Positions 35,058-43,350 of a stretch of DNA of 64,000 bases are shown here, in pieces. The notes under the pieces are model-generated. The model was not told the origin of the DNA. It did not search any database and worked only from the letters and a program-made list of their open reading frames with translations. The stretch comes from UBA6627 sp965248675 (GTDB lineage Bacteria > Chloroflexota > Dehalococcoidia > UBA2979): positions 1,982,307 through 2,046,306 of the forward strand of contig CBDFJZ010000008.1 in NCBI GenBank assembly GCA_965248675.1. The letters are read 5' to 3'. Numbering within the stretch: the first letter of the stretch is position 1; the number at the start of each line of letters is the position of its first letter. The position numbers and the translations under genes were made by a program.

Positions 35058-36281
35058 ATGACCACAGCGGCGACCACAATCCACCACTCCGCGCGGCGCT
35101 TCCCGTTCCTCCGTGAGATCGCCGGCGTACTGGCCGCCTACTTCGCTTACTTCGCCGTGCGGGGAGCGACCGAGGGCGACGTGGCGCTGGCGATGGAGCA
35201 CGCCAGGCTCGTCGAACGCTTCGAGCGCGCGCTCGGCCTCTTCATCGAACCGCAGCTCCAGGCCGCGATCCTCAGCGAACGCTGGCTCGTCGACCTCGCG
35301 AATTGGGTCTACGTCTGGGGCCACTGGCCCGTAATCGCCGCTGTCGCGCTCTGGCTCTATCGCTCCAGCCCGGAGCGTTACCGACTCACGAGGAACGCGT
35401 TCCTGATCTCCGGAGCGATCGGCCTCGTGATCTTCACGACCTTCCCGGTGGCGCCGCCGCGGCTCGCGGACATGGGCCTCGTGGACACAGTCGTTCAGCG
35501 CTCGAACTTCTATCACGTGCTCCAGCCGCCGTCCCTGACGAACCAGTTCGCGGCGGTCCCCAGCCTCCACTCCGGCTGGAACCTGCTGATTGGTATCGCG
35601 CTCTTCCGCGAGTCGCGGCACCCGGTCGGCCGCGTGATTGGTGTGCTGCTGCCCGTGGCGATGCTCGCCGCGGTCGTCCTGACGGCGAATCACTATCTCG
35701 TCGACACCGTCGCCGGCGGCACGATCGCCCTGATCGCGCTCCGCGGTGCGTACCTCATTCAGACCGGAAGGCTCACCCTGCGGCACCCGCTCAGCGCGGC
35801 CGCCCGCTCGCTCGGCGCCTCGCTCGCTGCGCTCCGCTCGTCCGGCGCACGCTGGCTCGCCGGCGCCCCCGCCGCCCGTCCGCTGACCGCTCTCGTGCCT
35901 GCGACCGCGGAGTTCGAGGCGCAGCGCGCGTCGGCACCGAGGTTCGCCGATTCGACGAGGCCCGCCGGTGCCCGAACCGCGCCGGGCCGCACCCACGACG
36001 AGCGCGGCTGCGGCCCCGCAACGCGGTCGCCCGATCGCACTGCCGGGGGCGTCTACGTCCCGGCGCGGACCGCCGCCGGGTCCCCCGGCAGTCGAGGCTG
36101 GACCGAGGACTCGAGGCTCGGCGCCGCGCGGCTGTCGCCAGCCAGGCCGGCGTCAGTCCTCAGTCGGAGTTCGGTCGAGGACAGTGACGCATTCGATGTG
36201 CTGCGTGTGCGGGAACATATCGATTGGCTGCACGTCGATCAGCTCAAACCCGCCGTCGACGAAGATCCGCAAGTCGCGTGA
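35058..36281 (+). CDS. PAP2-superfamily membrane phosphatase/transferase
   Basis: ATG 35058. Residues 1-230 form an inositol-phosphotransferase-like PAP2 protein (PAP2_3 type) with about six helices. The catalytic box is FAAVPSLHSGWNLLIG (SxxH-type, His) and the last box is LTANHYLVDTVAGGTIAL (HxxxD). FPVAPPRLADMGLVD is the usual first box. It would act on a phospholipid or lipid phosphate at the membrane. The last 150 residues are low-complexity Ala/Arg/Pro-rich, and the final 129 bases overlap the 3' end of rlmD on the other strand, so the true stop was probably lost by a frameshift near 35.8 kb. A CsoR-like operator precedes the gene. Confidence 0.8.
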   Translation: MTTAATTIHHSARRFPFLREIAGVLAAYFAYFAVRGATEGDVALAMEHARLVERFERALGLFIEPQLQAAILSERWLVDLANWVYVWGHWPVIAAVALWLYRSSPERYRLTRNAFLISGAIGLVIFTTFPVAPPRLADMGLVDTVVQRSNFYHVLQPPSLTNQFAAVPSLHSGWNLLIGIALFRESRHPVGRVIGVLLPVAMLAAVVLTANHYLVDTVAGGTIALIALRGAYLIQTGRLTLRHPLSAAARSLGASLAALRSSGARWLAGAPAARPLTALVPATAEFEAQRASAPRFADSTRPAGARTAPGRTHDERGCGPATRSPDRTAGGVYVPARTAAGSPGSRGWTEDSRLGAARLSPARPASVLSRSSVEDSDAFDVLRVREHIDWLHVDQLKPAVDEDPQVA

Positions 36282-37457
36282 GAGCGTCGCCAGGTCACAG
36301 CTGACGTAGACGACGCGTCGCGCGCGCGAAGCGATCATCGCCTCGATCACACTCGATTCGAGGCCCGAACGCGGCGGATCGATGACCACCACGTCGGGTG
36401 ATGGCTGGATGCCCGGCAGCAGCGCCTCAACGCTGCCGGCAAGCCGCTCGACGTTGTCGAGGCCTTCGAGATTGACGGCCGCGTTGCCGTCGGCGGCCGC
36501 CGACGACTCGATCGTGATCACCTGGCCGACCTCGGGCGCGAGCTGCGCCGCGAAGGTGCCGACGCCGGAATACGCATCGACGACGACCTTCGGCTGGGCC
36601 TCGAGCACGCGCTCGATCACCAGGCGGACCAGCTGCTCGGCCTGGCGCGTGTTGACCTGGAAGAAGGCGGCCGAGGAGATCCGGTAGTCCCGCTCGGCAA
36701 GGCGCTCGTGGTAGGAGCGCTGTCCGCTCGACGGCCTCGAGGCGCGCGTGCGCGGACGCCATTGCAGGTGCGGCTGGATCAGGAAGTCGTCGGCTTGCTC
36801 GGCCACCCGGATCGAGACCTGCCGCGTCTGCATCGTGCGGTCCTGGATCTCCGTCAACAGCTCGTTCGCGCGATCCGTGGCGATTTCGCACTGATCGATG
36901 CGCAAGAAGCGGTGCGTGCCGCGCTCCATGAAGCCGACCTGGCCGTCGCGGCGCACGGTGAAGCGCATGTGGTTGCGGTAGTGCCACGGGTCGTCCATGC
37001 CGAGCATCTCGAGCGTCTTCGCCTCGGCCTCGGCGGCCCCGAACTGGCCGACGCGGGCGAGCTGGTCGCGCACGACCCCGGTCTTGAGCCGGAGCTGCTC
37101 GGCGTAGTCGATGTGCTGGAGTTGGCAGCCGCCGCAACGGCCGAAGTAGCCGCACGGCGCCTCGACGCGCTGCTCCGAGGCCCGCAGCACCAGCACCGCG
37201 GTGGCCTCGATGTAGCCGGGCGTATCGTTCGTGATCTCGGCGATCACCCGCTCACCGGGGATCCCGTACTCGACGAACACGACGCGCCCATCCTCGGCGC
37301 GCCCGATCGCGCGGCCGCCGTGTGCGAAGCCGCTGAGCTCCAGCTCGATCGGCACGAGCGGCCGGTTGTGCGCGCGGTTGTCCTTGCGCCGCCGCGCCTT
37401 CGGCACGGGCTCCGGGACGACGGACGCGGGCAGGCGCGGCGTTTCGAGGGTGGTCAT
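36153..37457 (-). CDS. rlmD: 23S rRNA (uracil-C5)-methyltransferase, RlmD/RumA family
   Basis: A 434-residue protein from ATG 37455-37457. It begins with a basic leader, then a TRAM domain (PIELELSGFAHGGRAIGR, GIPGERVIAEI). The 4Fe-4S cysteines lie in APCGYFGRCGGCQLQHI. The SAM-binding domain follows (VVDAYSGVGTFAAQLAPEVG, VVVIDPPRSGLE), and the catalytic Cys is in VVYVSCDLATLSRDL. It methylates a specific uridine in large-subunit rRNA or, in related enzymes, tRNA. The exact site cannot be fixed from sequence. It is divergent from the M42 peptidase (98 bases apart). Confidence 0.92.
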   Translation of the reverse strand: MTTLETPRLPASVVPEPVPKARRRKDNRAHNRPLVPIELELSGFAHGGRAIGRAEDGRVVFVEYGIPGERVIAEITNDTPGYIEATAVLVLRASEQRVEAPCGYFGRCGGCQLQHIDYAEQLRLKTGVVRDQLARVGQFGAAEAEAKTLEMLGMDDPWHYRNHMRFTVRRDGQVGFMERGTHRFLRIDQCEIATDRANELLTEIQDRTMQTRQVSIRVAEQADDFLIQPHLQWRPRTRASRPSSGQRSYHERLAERDYRISSAAFFQVNTRQAEQLVRLVIERVLEAQPKVVVDAYSGVGTFAAQLAPEVGQVITIESSAAADGNAAVNLEGLDNVERLAGSVEALLPGIQPSPDVVVIDPPRSGLESSVIEAMIASRARRVVYVSCDLATLSRDLRIFVDGGFELIDVQPIDMFPHTQHIECVTVLDRTPTED

Positions 37458-37555
37458 CGCCCGATCGTACGGGTCGAGGGTGGACTTGCACCAACCGCCA
37501 TCCGGCACGGACGCCGCGCCGGATAGCATGACCGCGCGCAGTTCGAGGAGTCCCG

Positions 37556-38710
37556 ATGCCCCCAACGCCCCGAGGCGAGACGCGCCGGCCGGCGCCGCTG
37601 AAGCGGCTGCTGCGCGAGGTGCTCCCGATTCCGACGACGTCGTACCGCGAGCACGCCGTGCTCGCCTACCTCGAGACGTTCGCGGCGGCGCGCGGCCTCG
37701 ACTTCCGCCGGGATCCCTTTGGCAACGCCTACGTCACCTACCGGCGCGGGCGCGCCCGACGCCCGCTCGTCCTCGAGGCCCACACTGATCACCCCGGCTT
37801 CGTCGTCAGCGCCGTCCGCGGACGCCGCCTGCAGCTCGAGTTCCGAGGTGGCCTCGCGGCGACCTGCGGCAACGGCGAAGCCGTCCGCGTCTACGGCGAC
37901 GCGCTGCCGTCGCGAGGCGTGCGCGCCGAGCTGACGAGCGTGTCCGCCTCGAAGCCGGCGCGGCGCGGAGCGCCGAGGCGGATCGTCAGCGCGAAGGCCG
38001 CGCTCGAGGCGCCGGCCGAGGTCGCGGTTGGCGACCTCGCCCTCTGGGACGTGCCCCTCTGCCAATTCCGAGGCAAGACCGTGCACGCGAGGCAGTGCGA
38101 CGACCTGGCGGGTGTGGTCACGGTGCTCGCGACCTTGGATCGAGTCGCCGCGGAGCGGCGGCCCGGCCACCTGATCGGCCTGTTCACGCGCGCCGAGGAA
38201 GTCGGCCTCGAGGGTGCGGCAGCGGCAGCCGCCGCGAAAGAGCTGCCTGAGGACGCCTTGGTGGTCGCCCTCGAAACGTCGTCGTCCGCCGGCGGCCGCG
38301 CGGAGCAGGGCGCGGGCCCGATCATTCGCGTCGGCGACCGCGCGCACATCTTCTCGCCGGCGATGACGATGTGGATGGTGGCGCTGGCGGAGCGAATCGC
38401 CTCGCAGCGCCCGCGGTTCCGCTACCAGCGCAAGCTGATGGACGCCGGCGGGACCGAGGCAACGGCGTTCGACCTGCTCGGCTACGAGACGGGCGCCGCC
38501 TGCCTCGCGCTTGGCAACTGGCACAACGCAGGCCCTCGAGGCCGCGTGCGCGCGGAGACGGTCCACCTCGATGACCTCGAGGGCCTGATCCAGCTCTGCG
38601 AGGCGATGGTCGCCGGCACGAGCGGCTTCGAGCGGACGGTCGCCGTGGCGCGGAAGCGGTGGCGCACGATTGGCCTCGAGGCCGGGAAGCGCCTCAGAGC
38701 CACGCGCTAG
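37556..38710 (+). CDS. M42 family metallopeptidase (glutamyl aminopeptidase-like)
   Basis: A 384-residue protein with the M42/M20 clan zinc core: LEAHTDHPGFVV (His, Asp), ARQCDDLAGVV (bridging Asp), FTRAEEVGLEGA (Glu pair), ALETSSSAG (Glu) and ALGNWHNAGPRG near the C-terminus (His). The PDZ-like or beta insert between the first and second boxes is as in M42 tetrahedral aminopeptidases. It trims N-terminal residues from peptides in the cytoplasm. ATG 37556 has GAGGAG five bases upstream. Residue use is Arg-rich compared with the family, otherwise intact. Confidence 0.85.
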   Translation: MPPTPRGETRRPAPLKRLLREVLPIPTTSYREHAVLAYLETFAAARGLDFRRDPFGNAYVTYRRGRARRPLVLEAHTDHPGFVVSAVRGRRLQLEFRGGLAATCGNGEAVRVYGDALPSRGVRAELTSVSASKPARRGAPRRIVSAKAALEAPAEVAVGDLALWDVPLCQFRGKTVHARQCDDLAGVVTVLATLDRVAAERRPGHLIGLFTRAEEVGLEGAAAAAAAKELPEDALVVALETSSSAGGRAEQGAGPIIRVGDRAHIFSPAMTMWMVALAERIASQRPRFRYQRKLMDAGGTEATAFDLLGYETGAACLALGNWHNAGPRGRVRAETVHLDDLEGLIQLCEAMVAGTSGFERTVAVARKRWRTIGLEAGKRLRATR

Positions 38711-38837
38711 GCGCTCCGCTCTTTACGACGACACGGCCTCGCCGACGGCGTGATCCTGACCGGAACGTCAGACAAGCACCAGTTCCTTAGGCGATGATGC
38801 GGACCGGTCGTCTCGATCGAGTGGGCCGGAGGCATAT

Positions 38838-39685
38838 ATGTCGTTTTCAGTGAGCGCATGGAACGTCGAATTCTTCGGTTCCAAGCGGAAGGGAGACAGC
38901 AGCCAGGAGGTCACTGATCGCGTCGAGCGAGTCTTCAAATACCTGGCCGAAGAGATCAAGACGGACATCTACGTGATCTTCGAGGCCAACGGCGCGCAGG
39001 TCGTGGAGCAGGCGAGGACCCGCCTTCCTGCTTACACGTGGACGATCACGGAGGGGAGTGGATCGCAGGACATCTGGTGGGCAGCAAACTGCCGGTGTTC
39101 ATCACCGAGCGCACCGAGTTTGCGCATGGCTTCAAGGGGCCGCTGCGCCCCGGGACGCTCGTCTTGCTAGAAGACGCCGGAATCAACTACTCGATGCTCT
39201 TCCTCCATCTGAAGGCCGCTGACGCAGCGATCGATTTCGGGGTCCGCGTTCACCAGCACGAGAAGGCACGCAGCCTCCGAAAGGCGCTCGACAAGGCGGC
39301 CCCGGCGAACCAACGAGCGAACTTCATCGTCGCCGGCGACCTGAACAGCGTCGGGCTTAACCTCACGTTCTCAGATGCCGACGTTGAGCTCGACGATGAG
39401 GTTGCGCGGCTGAAGAAGATGTACGGGTCGTCTCGCGACAAGATGCCGGTTCGCGACAAGACGCATCTGGCTACGTTCTGGAACGGGCCCGGCTCCTCAG
39501 ACGATCCTTCAGACATCGACCATGTCGCGGCAGCCGAACAGATCCAGTTCAAAGCCGTTGGAAACAACGCTGCCATCGAGGTGAAAGGCTGGCCAGAGAA
39601 GCTTACGCCGCAGGAGCAAGGCGAGTGGATCAGCGACTTTTCGGACCACGCGCTGCTGCGGTTCGAGGTGACCGGCGTCCAGTAG
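38838..39685 (+). pseudogene. Endonuclease/exonuclease/phosphatase family protein with one frameshift
   Basis: The first 80 residues (FSVSAWNVEFFGSKRKG, IYVIFEANGAQVVEQA) carry the start of the EEP fold with the metal-binding Asn and Glu. At about 39080 the frame slips by one missing base. The second frame runs on from KLPVFITERTEFAHGFKG through FIVAGDLNSVGLNLTF (the GDxN catalytic box), SDIDHVAAA and SDHALLRFEV (the SDH box) to 39685. All catalytic boxes are present across the two frames, so the break may be a read error. The substrate may be nucleic acid or a phospholipid. It stands alone. Confidence 0.75.
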
Positions 39686-39714
39686 GCCCGTTGCGCCCGA
39701 GGAGTCTCGGCTCG

Positions 39715-40767
39715 CTACGAGGCGGTGGCTTCACCGACCGTGGGAATCGTCTTGAGGTCGGCGATGATCTCTTTGATCTGCGCCGCTTCGTCCGGGTTCT
39801 GAGGATCCACCTCGAAGCTGATCTGCGTATTGATGCCCGCGTACTTCTCGCGCATCTTCCCGGCGATCACGTCCCACGTCCCGACCACTGCGAACTCCTC
39901 GACCATCTCGTCGGTGATCACCTCGACCATGTCGTCCCACTTGCCCTCGATCGACATCCGGTGGAGGAGGGCGGCTTCGTCGTCCCAACCGTGGAGTTGC
40001 ATCACCTTCGAGTAGGAGCGGGTCGAGCCGTAGAACGAGATGCGCCGCCTCACCACCTGGCGCGCGGCGTCGACCTCCGCCTCGCTGCGGCCGGTGGCGA
40101 GCATGCCGCCGCCGCGGATCTGCAGATCGGCGGGGTTCTTGCCGGCGCGCTGCGCGCCGTCGTGGACGGCCGCGATCAGCACCTCGCGGATGTACTTGAA
40201 GGTGCTGAAACCGTGGATCGCGATCCCGTCGCAGACCTCGCCGGCGAGCCGGGCGTTGAACGGGTTGACGGCCGAGACGATCACCGTGATCTCGGGGTGC
40301 TCGATCGGGCCGGGGTTGAAGAACGGGCTCGTCAGCTTGTACTGGTAGTACTCGCTCTCGTAGTCGGGCTTCGTGCCGTTCTGCCACGAGTCCCAGATCG
40401 CGCGCATGCAGTTGACGTAATCGCGCAACCTCGGGCCGGGCGGCGCCCACGGCACGGAGAAGCGCCGCTCGTTGTGCCCCTTCACCTGCGTGCCGATCCC
40501 GAGCACGAACCGGCCGCCCGAGTAGTTCGACAGGTCCCACGCCAGGTTCGCCGTGATGTGCGGCACCCGAGGAAACGCGATCGCCACAGAGGTGGCGAAC
40601 TGCATCTCCTGCGTGTGCTCCGCGACCAGCATCAGCGGCAAGAACGGGTTGTGCTGCGTCTCGCCGACGGAGATCGAGTTGATCCCGAGCGCCTCGAGTT
40701 CGCGCACGCGATCGGGGATTGTGTGCATGTCGGCGCTGTTGACCCCGGTGTTGACCAGCATCGTCAT
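39715..40767 (-). CDS. LLM class F420-dependent oxidoreductase
   Basis: A 350-residue luciferase-fold protein. Key parts are ELEALGINSISVGETQHNPF, LPLMLVAEHTQEMQFATSVA, LSNYSGGRFVLGIGTQVKGH and ITVIVSAVNPFNARLAGEV; the layout resembles the TIGR03617-type F420 enzymes of mycobacteria and Chloroflexota. It should transfer hydride between F420 and an unknown small molecule. The ATG at 40765-40767 follows GAGAGGAA. It shares only moderate similarity with the two other LLM genes in the window (18946 and 48449), so they are different subfamilies, not recent duplicates. Confidence 0.9.
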   Translation of the reverse strand: MTMLVNTGVNSADMHTIPDRVRELEALGINSISVGETQHNPFLPLMLVAEHTQEMQFATSVAIAFPRVPHITANLAWDLSNYSGGRFVLGIGTQVKGHNERRFSVPWAPPGPRLRDYVNCMRAIWDSWQNGTKPDYESEYYQYKLTSPFFNPGPIEHPEITVIVSAVNPFNARLAGEVCDGIAIHGFSTFKYIREVLIAAVHDGAQRAGKNPADLQIRGGGMLATGRSEAEVDAARQVVRRRISFYGSTRSYSKVMQLHGWDDEAALLHRMSIEGKWDDMVEVITDEMVEEFAVVGTWDVIAGKMREKYAGINTQISFEVDPQNPDEAAQIKEIIADLKTIPTVGEATAS

Positions 40768-40808
40768 CTCGACGTTCCTCTCTGATACTCCGGTCGCGCC
40801 CGTTCGGC

Positions 40809-41387
40809 TCAGTCGCTTCGTTCGAGGACCGACCAGACGGCGTCTTCGGTCTCGCGCTCGACGTGGCCCTCACGGAGCAGGCGCACGATCAGGCGGCTGT
40901 CGAAGCCGTGCTCGCGTAGGTAGCCGCGCAGTTGCTCGACGCGATCGCCGGCTTCCAGCACCACCGCGAGCAGGAACTCCCACTCCGCCGGCGTACAGAG
41001 CACCTGCACGCTGCCGCAGCTGGTACGCACGCGCGCGTCCCAGAGCGATGGAATCTCCATCGGCTTGAGACTGTCATAGCGGCCGTGGAAGACGGGATCG
41101 GCGAACACGAACACGGGTATGCCGTGGCGCAGGAAGTGAAGGCGCGTGGCGGCGAGGTGGTGGCCTCGTTCCCAACGTGAGGCGAGTTGGAGCATCGCCG
41201 AGAGCGCCTCGACCGTCCCGGCCGGGGCCATGAACTCGAGGTTGGGTGATTCGACCGGCGCCTCTTGCAGACGCAGCCCGCTGCCGCCGATCAGCGCCCA
41301 GGGCGCGTCGTCGGCCGCCTCCTCCATCACGCGCACGAGCGGCCCGAGGACCTCGTCCTGTGCGTCGGTATCGCAATCGAAGGTCAT
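40809..41387 (-). CDS. Nucleotidyltransferase-like hypothetical protein
   Basis: A 192-residue protein. The segment DDAPWALIGGSGLRLQ followed by SPNLEFMAPAGTVEALSAML has the glycine-serine turn and acidic strand of minimal nucleotidyltransferases. However, the two carboxylates are not clearly spaced (PNLEFMA), so activity is doubtful. The second half (LLAVVLEAGDRVEQLRGYLREHG, FDSRLIVRLLREGHVERE) is helical as in HEPN- or AbiEii-like tails. It lies 41 bases upstream of the LLM gene on the same strand. The family assignment is tentative. Confidence 0.5.
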   Translation of the reverse strand: MTFDCDTDAQDEVLGPLVRVMEEAADDAPWALIGGSGLRLQEAPVESPNLEFMAPAGTVEALSAMLQLASRWERGHHLAATRLHFLRHGIPVFVFADPVFHGRYDSLKPMEIPSLWDARVRTSCGSVQVLCTPAEWEFLLAVVLEAGDRVEQLRGYLREHGFDSRLIVRLLREGHVERETEDAVWSVLERSD

Positions 41388-41465
41388 CCGATGGGGCCTC
41401 GATCAGGGGCAGTTCTCGGAGCGGATCGGCGGCGGGCCGATGCTAGGATGAGCAGCAACGAGGAC

Positions 41466-41487
41466 CGCGCGAAGCTCGATTCGCGCG
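41466..41487. promoter_or_regulatory. Perfect hairpin upstream of the DtxR-family gene
   Basis: CGCGCGAA (41466-41473) is an exact inverted repeat of TTCGCGCG (41480-41487) with a six-base loop. It lies 90 bases before the regulator start and could be a leader hairpin or operator; there is no T run. Confidence 0.35.
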
Positions 41488-41577
41488 ACCGTATGCGGTG
41501 CATCATAACCCCGTACGGCCTGTGATCAGCGGTTCCGATGCGCCGCCCGGGCGCGACCACTGTCGAGGAGCGCGGAC

Positions 41578-42303
41578 GTGCCGAAACAGGTCACAAACGT
41601 CGCGGCGGACGACGCGTTGACGACCATTTATCGGCTCTCGCATGACGAGGGCGAGGAGGCGATCGCGGCGCGTGTCGCTGAGCGCCTCGGCACGAAGCCT
41701 GCCTCCGTGGCAGGGATGCTGTCGCGACTGCGGCGCGACTCGCTGGTACGCATGGACGCGAAGAAGCGCATTCATCTCACCAAAGCCGGGTTCGTCCGCG
41801 CCGAGCGCATGGTGCGCCGCCACCGCCTCGCCGAGTGCCTGCTGGTCGACGTGATGGGCCTGGACTGGTGGCGCGCCTACGAGGAGGCGCACCTGATGGA
41901 ACACGCGATCTCCGACGTCACCGAGCCGCTGATCGTGAAGTTGCTCGGCGAACGGCAGGTCTCCCCGTTCGGCTACCCGATCCCCGACGACGACGGCTCT
42001 GGACCGATGTCGACGCTGCGCCTGAGCGACCTCGAGGCAGGCCAGGACGGCGTCGTCGAACGCGTGTTCGAGGAGGACGAAGACCTGCTGCGCTTCTTTG
42101 ATGAAGAGGGCATCCGGCCAAGCGCGACGGTCGCTGTCCGCGAGGTCGCGCCGTACCTCGGGACGGTCACGCTGAGCGTCCAGGGTGGCGGGAGCGGCAA
42201 GCACGACTTGGTGATCGGCTCGGACGCCGCGCGCCTGATCTGGATCGACGAGCGCGCTCCGAAGCGCCGTGCGAGCCGCAACGGGAAGAATGGGGCTGGT
42301 TGA
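41578..42303 (+). CDS. DtxR/MntR-family metal-dependent transcriptional regulator
   Basis: A 241-residue protein with three domains. The N-terminal winged helix is residues 8-70 (ALTTIYRLSHDEGEEAIAAR, RLGTKPASVAGMLSRLRRDS). The metal-binding dimer domain follows (VRRHRLAECLLVDVMGLDWW, EEAHLMEHAISD with Glu and His ligands, LGERQVSPFGYPIPD, the common Pro-rich signature). The C-terminal SH3/FeoA-like domain starts near SGPMSTLRLSDLEAGQ. It represses or activates iron or manganese genes when metal-loaded. The ATG/GTG choice is firm because GAGGAG lies upstream. Target genes are not obvious here. Confidence 0.9.
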   Translation: MPKQVTNVAADDALTTIYRLSHDEGEEAIAARVAERLGTKPASVAGMLSRLRRDSLVRMDAKKRIHLTKAGFVRAERMVRRHRLAECLLVDVMGLDWWRAYEEAHLMEHAISDVTEPLIVKLLGERQVSPFGYPIPDDDGSGPMSTLRLSDLEAGQDGVVERVFEEDEDLLRFFDEEGIRPSATVAVREVAPYLGTVTLSVQGGGSGKHDLVIGSDAARLIWIDERAPKRRASRNGKNGAG

Positions 42304-42419
42304 CCAGCGTCAGGATCGCCCGCCAACGGGCGCCAGATTCAGGATCTCCGCCGGCGGGGCGAGAGGGCCTCGTGACGGACGCTACTGACCTCGCAGTGGC
42401 TGCGCGATAGGGTCCGGCG

Positions 42420-42713
42420 ATGGAGATCCAGTTCTCACCTCAGGCCCTCGAGCTGGTGCGATCGCGAGGCGGCCGCGCGGCACTCGACTTCATCCCGCCG
42501 ATCGGCTGAAGCGGCCACATCGAGGTGTCGGTCGACACCTACCTCAAGGGCAAGAACCTGGCGAAGTACCACCCGACGCAGGTCGAGGGCGTCGAACTAC
42601 TCGTGACCCCTGTGCTCGCGCAGTGGGCGAGCCGCGTGGAGGTCGAGGTGAACCGGTTCCTGTTCTGGAAGCGCTTCGACGTCCTGGCGGATCACCGCCA
42701 TCGCCCGACCTGA
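42420..42713 (+). CDS. CC/Se-motif family protein, candidate selenoprotein (in-frame TGA at 42507-42509)
   Basis: A 97-residue frame from ATG 42420 to TGA 42711-42713, interrupted by one TGA at codon 30. Both sides are protein-like and continuous: LELVRSRGGRAALDFIPPIG, then TGA, then SGHIEVSVDTYLKGKN, VEGVELLVTP and VNRFLFWKRFDVLADH. The layout matches the small HesB-like family known for Cys-Cys or Sec at the end of the second strand. A seven-pair hairpin with a GGUC loop begins 13 bases after the TGA. The product is probably a Sec-containing cytoplasmic protein of unknown activity. The residue after Sec is Ser rather than Cys. A read-error Cys-to-TGA change is the main alternative. Confidence 0.8.
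42523..42540 (+). promoter_or_regulatory. Candidate bacterial SECIS hairpin for the CC/Se-motif gene
   Basis: AGGUGUC (42523-42529) pairs perfectly with GACACCU (42534-42540); the loop is GGUC. The loop begins 21 bases after the in-frame TGA. The loop resembles the GGUCU loop of the E. coli fdhF element that SelB recognises. The role is inferred. Confidence 0.68.
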
Positions 42714-42788
42714 GCCCACTGATCACCGGTCCGCCGTTGGCGGCCTTCAAACGCTCAGGGCTGGGACCGCTCCCCGAGTATCTGCCTC

Positions 42789-43136
42789 CTAGAACGGCGG
42801 TGGGCCGAAGCCGATCACGTCCAGCTCCTCGCGGGCGTGGGGGCCGGCGAAGAGGTGGACGCGAGGCGCGCCGAGCGGGGTGACGCGGCCCTCGCCGCCG
42901 CTGGCCAGGCGCAGGGTGTAGGTGTACTCGGCGGTCGGCAAATGCGGGGGCTTGGCGTGCGCCGGGGCCTCGAGCCGGCCGCCCCACTGCGTGCCGCGGC
43001 CGGCTTGCGCGTGTTGCCAGAGCTCGGCGGCACCGCTGGCGATGATGTGGCTGTTCGCGTCGAGCAGGTCAGCGCTTCCGGTCCATGAGCGCTCGGTCAC
43101 TTCCTCGGAATGGTCGGCATGCGCGAGTTGCGGCAT
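42789..43136 (-). CDS. Hypothetical protein
   Basis: A 115-residue protein from ATG 43134-43136, with GAAGGGAG six bases upstream; a frame to 43196 adds an unlikely leader. It is hydrophilic, His-rich at the start (MPQLAHADHSEEV), with short strands (AEYTYTLRLASGGEGRVT) that suggest a small beta fold. No signal peptide and no motif recognised. It is convergent with the CC/Se-motif gene. Confidence 0.55.
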   Translation of the reverse strand: MPQLAHADHSEEVTERSWTGSADLLDANSHIIASGAAELWQHAQAGRGTQWGGRLEAPAHAKPPHLPTAEYTYTLRLASGGEGRVTPLGAPRVHLFAGPHAREELDVIGFGPPPF

Positions 43137-43297
43137 GGTGGACTCCCTTCCGCGCGCGAGTGCGTTGGGAAGTACGCGGTGCCCGAAGCGTAGCACTGCG
43201 CGTATGTCCGCCTTGTTACGGCGAGAACGAGAGGCTCACGAGACGGTCACCCGCGCGCCTGGGCGTTTGACGGTGGGTGGTGGCGTCGGCCCGAACA

Positions 43298-43327
43298 GAA
43301 CGGGCGCGCCAAATGCCACGCCCGTTC
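43298..43327 (-). terminator. Hairpin terminator downstream of nrdJ
   Basis: GAACGGGCG (43298-43306) is an exact inverted repeat of CGCCCGTTC (43319-43327) around a 12-base loop. It lies 24 bases past the stop of the ribonucleotide reductase gene. Confidence 0.65.
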
Positions 43328-43350
43328 GAGTGAATCGACCCCCCGACGGC

